Origin: Amphibalanus amphitrite | Taxonomy: Eukaryota > Arthropoda > Thecostraca > Balanomorpha > Balanidae | DNA length: 64,000 nt | Reading direction: 5' to 3' | Assembly (NCBI RefSeq): GCF_019059575.1 | Contig: NW_024881990.1 | Span: 431,654-495,653 of the forward strand | Part shown: positions 61,913 through 64,000 of the stretch, in pieces | Position numbering within the stretch: the first letter of the stretch is position 1 | Layout of the letters: each line of letters starts with the position of its first letter | Notes under the pieces: model-generated | What the model was told of the DNA's origin: nothing | What the model saw: the letters and a program-made list of their open reading frames with translations, nothing else | The model's database searches: none | Position numbers and translations under genes: made by a program

Positions 61913-62608
61913 GTAAGTTGACCAATTCATGCTATAAGGTTCATCAATGTTTTGTTACGATTTACGATTACTCAACTATGGGCATGAATCGGGTGGAATC
62001 TGAAGACAGAGTGTATGAGGGCATTTTAAGTCATGTGGCAACTAAGAAGTTCTCCCCCTCTTGCTGCCTTCCACAGGCTACTTGCCATGTGCTCTGTGCA
62101 AGTGAATAGTAAGAGCATTGGCCCTTGATCAAATTGCCCCAGGCATCCTGTTTTCATATTCCACCCATGAACACACTGTTTTCAGATTCCACCCATGACC
62201 CATGACAATGAAACATGATGTAAAGTGGAAGCAATTGATACAGCGTGAAATATATAAAATGATATCTGGAAAATTTCCAACTGAGATAGAATTAAGATAT
62301 AAACATCGGAAGAATGCAGAAAGAAAAAAGACATATGAACTGCTTACAACATGAGTTAGTTAAGAGAATATGTTATTAGTTACCTACAACATTAGTAAGG
62401 AAAATGTTATTAGTGTGTGATGATTTTGAATTGATATTTTCAGTCAAAACTACTTTTACTATAGGTTCCATGAACTATGAAGTCATACAAGGAAGTACCT
62501 AACATAGTGCCTAGGTACTTTTTAATTATTGTTAAACATGCTCTAATCTAATACTAGGTATTTAATGTACCTACCTGCTAAGTCCTTACCATGCATTTGC
62601 ATTTACAG
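61913..62608 (+). other. CCDC43 intron 1 (696 bp)
   Basis: GT-AG, AT-rich, no feature seen. Confidence 0.9.
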
Positions 62609-62707
62609 GAGTCAGGAGTGGAAGAGTTTTGCCAAGAAATATTTGCTAAATGGAATGAGTGCAATTCAACAAGTGCTAAGAATCAAGAAAATGGTGCTGC
62701 ACAGAAG
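62609..62707 (+). CDS. CCDC43: CCDC43, coding exon 2, residues 52-84
   Basis: Acceptor TTTACAG|GAGTCAGG, donor CAGAAG|GTAAAAC, 99 nt, phase 0 both ends. Encodes ESGVEEFCQEIFAKWNECN and a short polar tail, matching the family segment ending in a conserved Trp (human KEIVERWSE). Confidence 0.95.
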
Positions 62708-62993
62708 GTAAAACAACTTTTAACATCTGTTTCTTTTCAATATCTACACACAGTAGGATAACACCCTTAGTGGCTCAGGAAATAATTATCAGGGATTAAA
62801 AAGAAAAATATTGGCTTAAAGGTTTATAAATTTCTAAGCTTGTAAGATCACTGCACATACTCAGCATAGGTCATCATCATATCATCATTGATTTAACATC
62901 AATGATTTAAAGTGATGTCCACTGTCAGTGTCTACATATGTGAATGTTGGAATGATTTGAAGTCATGCTTTCTTCTTGGTGTGTTCCTGCCAG

Positions 62994-63122
62994 GTTGACA
63001 TTGAAGATCAACTGTCCAAGATCATGGAGCAGCAGAATCTATCTGCAACTGTCACAGAGAAGCCCAAGGTGTCCAATGCCGATAAAAAGCTAAAGGAAGC
63101 TATTCTCCAGCAATATGCTGAG
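62994..63122 (+). CDS. CCDC43: CCDC43, coding exon 3, residues 85-127
   Basis: Acceptor CCTGCCAG|GTTGAC, donor GCTGAG|GTATGT, 129 nt, phase 0. Encodes VDIEDQLSKIMEQQNLSAT to KKLKEAILQQYAE; the QYAE end matches vertebrate AQYADV exactly at the splice junction. Confidence 0.95.
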
Positions 63123-63361
63123 GTATGTTGACAAAAAGTTCAATGCTGTAAAATGAATGGAATGACAGTAGAACTGGAGTTGGAGGGGCGAGTGATAACT
63201 GATATGTGTAGGCGTGAGCTGTCAGACATGTTTAAATGTTATAAACTTAAATTTCAGTAGTGGCATATTGACCACACAAAATATACTTATTAAACCTAGA
63301 GTATGAAGCTCCCCGAGTTGACAGAAGTGAGTGACCCTGAATCCCTTTCATCTGTTGACAG

Positions 63362-63519
63362 GTGTCTGACCATGAGGAAGACGAGGAGGGCGGGGGCGAA
63401 GAGCAGCTGGAGGCGGGTAAAAACACCAACCGCGACGAGGTCACCCGCGAGGAACAGGAGCGGCGAGAGAGGATGAAGGCCGAGGCGGCCGCCAAACGGG
63501 AGAAGGACAAGCTGGACAG
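63362..63519 (+). CDS. CCDC43: CCDC43, coding exon 4, residues 128-180
   Basis: Acceptor TGTTGACAG|GTGTCTGA, donor TGGACAG|GTGAGC, 158 nt, phase 0 in, phase 2 out. Encodes the acidic VSDHEEDEEGGGEE segment, GKNTNRDEV, then a charged coiled coil ending AKREKDKLD. Marked GC increase compared with exons 1-3. Confidence 0.93.
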
Positions 63520-63697
63520 GTGAGCGCGGCGCCGGCTCACTGAGCTCGGGTCGGGACGTTGCGCTCCCTTCAGGGAATGTGGGCGGAATCAGGGTAACAT
63601 GTGGTCGCTCTGCTGTTTGGCTATGTATTTGCGAGTGTTCGACTGCATTGACGACGGTGAACTTTGAGCTGATGGTTACGCCGCGGTCTGTCCCCAG

Positions 63698-63775
63698 GGA
63701 GAAGCAGAAACACAGCAGGCTGAGCGAAAGGATAAGGAGAAGAAGCGCACCGCCAAAACGGAGAAGCGCAGATAG
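63698..63775 (+). CDS. CCDC43: CCDC43, coding exon 5 (last), with apparent one-base frameshift
   Basis: Acceptor GTCCCCAG|GGAGAAGC. In the frame set by exon 4 the exon begins REKQK, as in the family, but then leaves the conserved sequence and stays open to the window end. In the +1 frame it encodes QAERKDKEKKRTAKTEKRR and stops at TAG 63773-63775, exactly the family C-terminus (human ERKEKEKKRTQRGERKR). One extra A in the AAA at 63708-63710 would join the two parts with the same spacing as the human protein. No alternative donor or acceptor fixes the phase. A sequence error in the run is the simplest explanation; a real frameshift allele is the other. Confidence 0.85.
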   Translation, partial: GEAETQQAERKDKEKKRTAKTEKRR

Positions 63776-64000
63776 CACGCCACGACAGTGTGGTGAATGT
63801 AGGGGGTTCGACATGGCGCTGTGTGCGCTGGGCCCCCGCAAAAGTGATCTGGTATATGTAGAGTCTGACGGGATTGTTCTGGCTATGTTGGTCTGTCACG
63901 CAGTGTGTATATGCGTGGTGATACTCCTGGACTGGCCCCATCCGGTGCCGTCTGTGTGTTGTGTGTGCGTGCTGCCTGACGGAGCGGGTCAGTGCGCGGG
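63776..64000 (+). other. CCDC43 3' untranslated region (start), window end
   Basis: GC- and TG-rich, no poly(A) signal before the window end, so the 3' end of the gene lies outside. The exon 4 frame remains open across this stretch, but the sequence has no family similarity. Confidence 0.6.

Larger units (their letters stand above)
61760..63775 (+). other. CCDC43: CCDC43 gene, coding span (5 exons)
   Basis: Exons 61760-61912, 62609-62707, 62994-63122, 63362-63519 and 63698-63775, all with GT-AG borders; phases 0, 0, 0, 2. The product is about 205 residues (human about 224) and follows the family layout: N-terminal small helical domain (MEEFQAWLTNKLLSLE, then EEALQGILCGIM), a linker, the QYAEVSDHEEDEE acidic segment, GKNTNRDEV (vertebrate FRNTNVEDV) and a Lys/Arg/Glu-rich coiled-coil end with ERKDKEKKRT. 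The molecular function of CCDC43 is not well known. The final exon reads in frame to the conserved tail only if one base is added, see exon 5. Confidence 0.93.

Overview
This is a piece of animal nuclear genome: spliced genes with GT-AG introns, 0.6 to 17 kb introns full of microsatellites, minisatellites and short non-coding transposons, and no bacterial operon structure. The protein families and the GC-rich, CpG-rich composition fit an arthropod, possibly a crustacean such as a barnacle. The species call is an inference and I would not defend it below the level of arthropod or protostome.

Almost the whole window is one gene. On the minus strand, from the start codon at 57174 to the stop at 7220, I can assemble eight coding exons of a Nance-Horan syndrome (NHS) / GUK-holder family protein. 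All seven junctions have GT-AG borders and matching phases, giving 4944 nt and 1647 residues. Exon 1 carries the WAVE-homology domain. Exons 2-6 carry the short conserved NHS blocks. Exons 7 and 8 encode the long, disordered, Pro/Ser/Arg/Gln-rich body with the family CDAEGYYTS motif and the C-terminal NDFKELIARQG block. A poly(A) signal lies 103 nt past the stop.

Head-to-head with it, on the plus strand, is CCDC43 (coiled-coil domain-containing protein 43), five coding exons from 61760 to about 63775. Its last exon carries an apparent one-base frameshift just before the conserved basic C-terminus. The two genes are separated by about 4.6 kb, most of it a nested repeat structure.

The regions are: 1-7111, intergenic, with two MITE-like elements and a 63-bp minisatellite; 7112-57174, the NHS-family gene, whose introns hold two related 0.95-1.16 kb transposons, a MITE pair, several palindromes and many tandem repeats; 57175-61759, the divergent intergenic region with a foldback-like GTACGTA satellite, a TA-flanked transposon inserted in it and a third related transposon inserted inside that; 61760-64000, CCDC43.

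The most unusual content is the family of three non-coding elements (14191-15353, 22825-23770, 58810-60006). Each begins CCC and ends GGG, carries G-run/C-run subterminal hairpins, has a 4-bp target duplication (TTAT, CTAT, TTAA), and holds many AGGTCA half-sites together with palindromic TGACGTCA sites. They look like a non-autonomous DNA transposon family that could spread nuclear-receptor and CREB-type binding sites.
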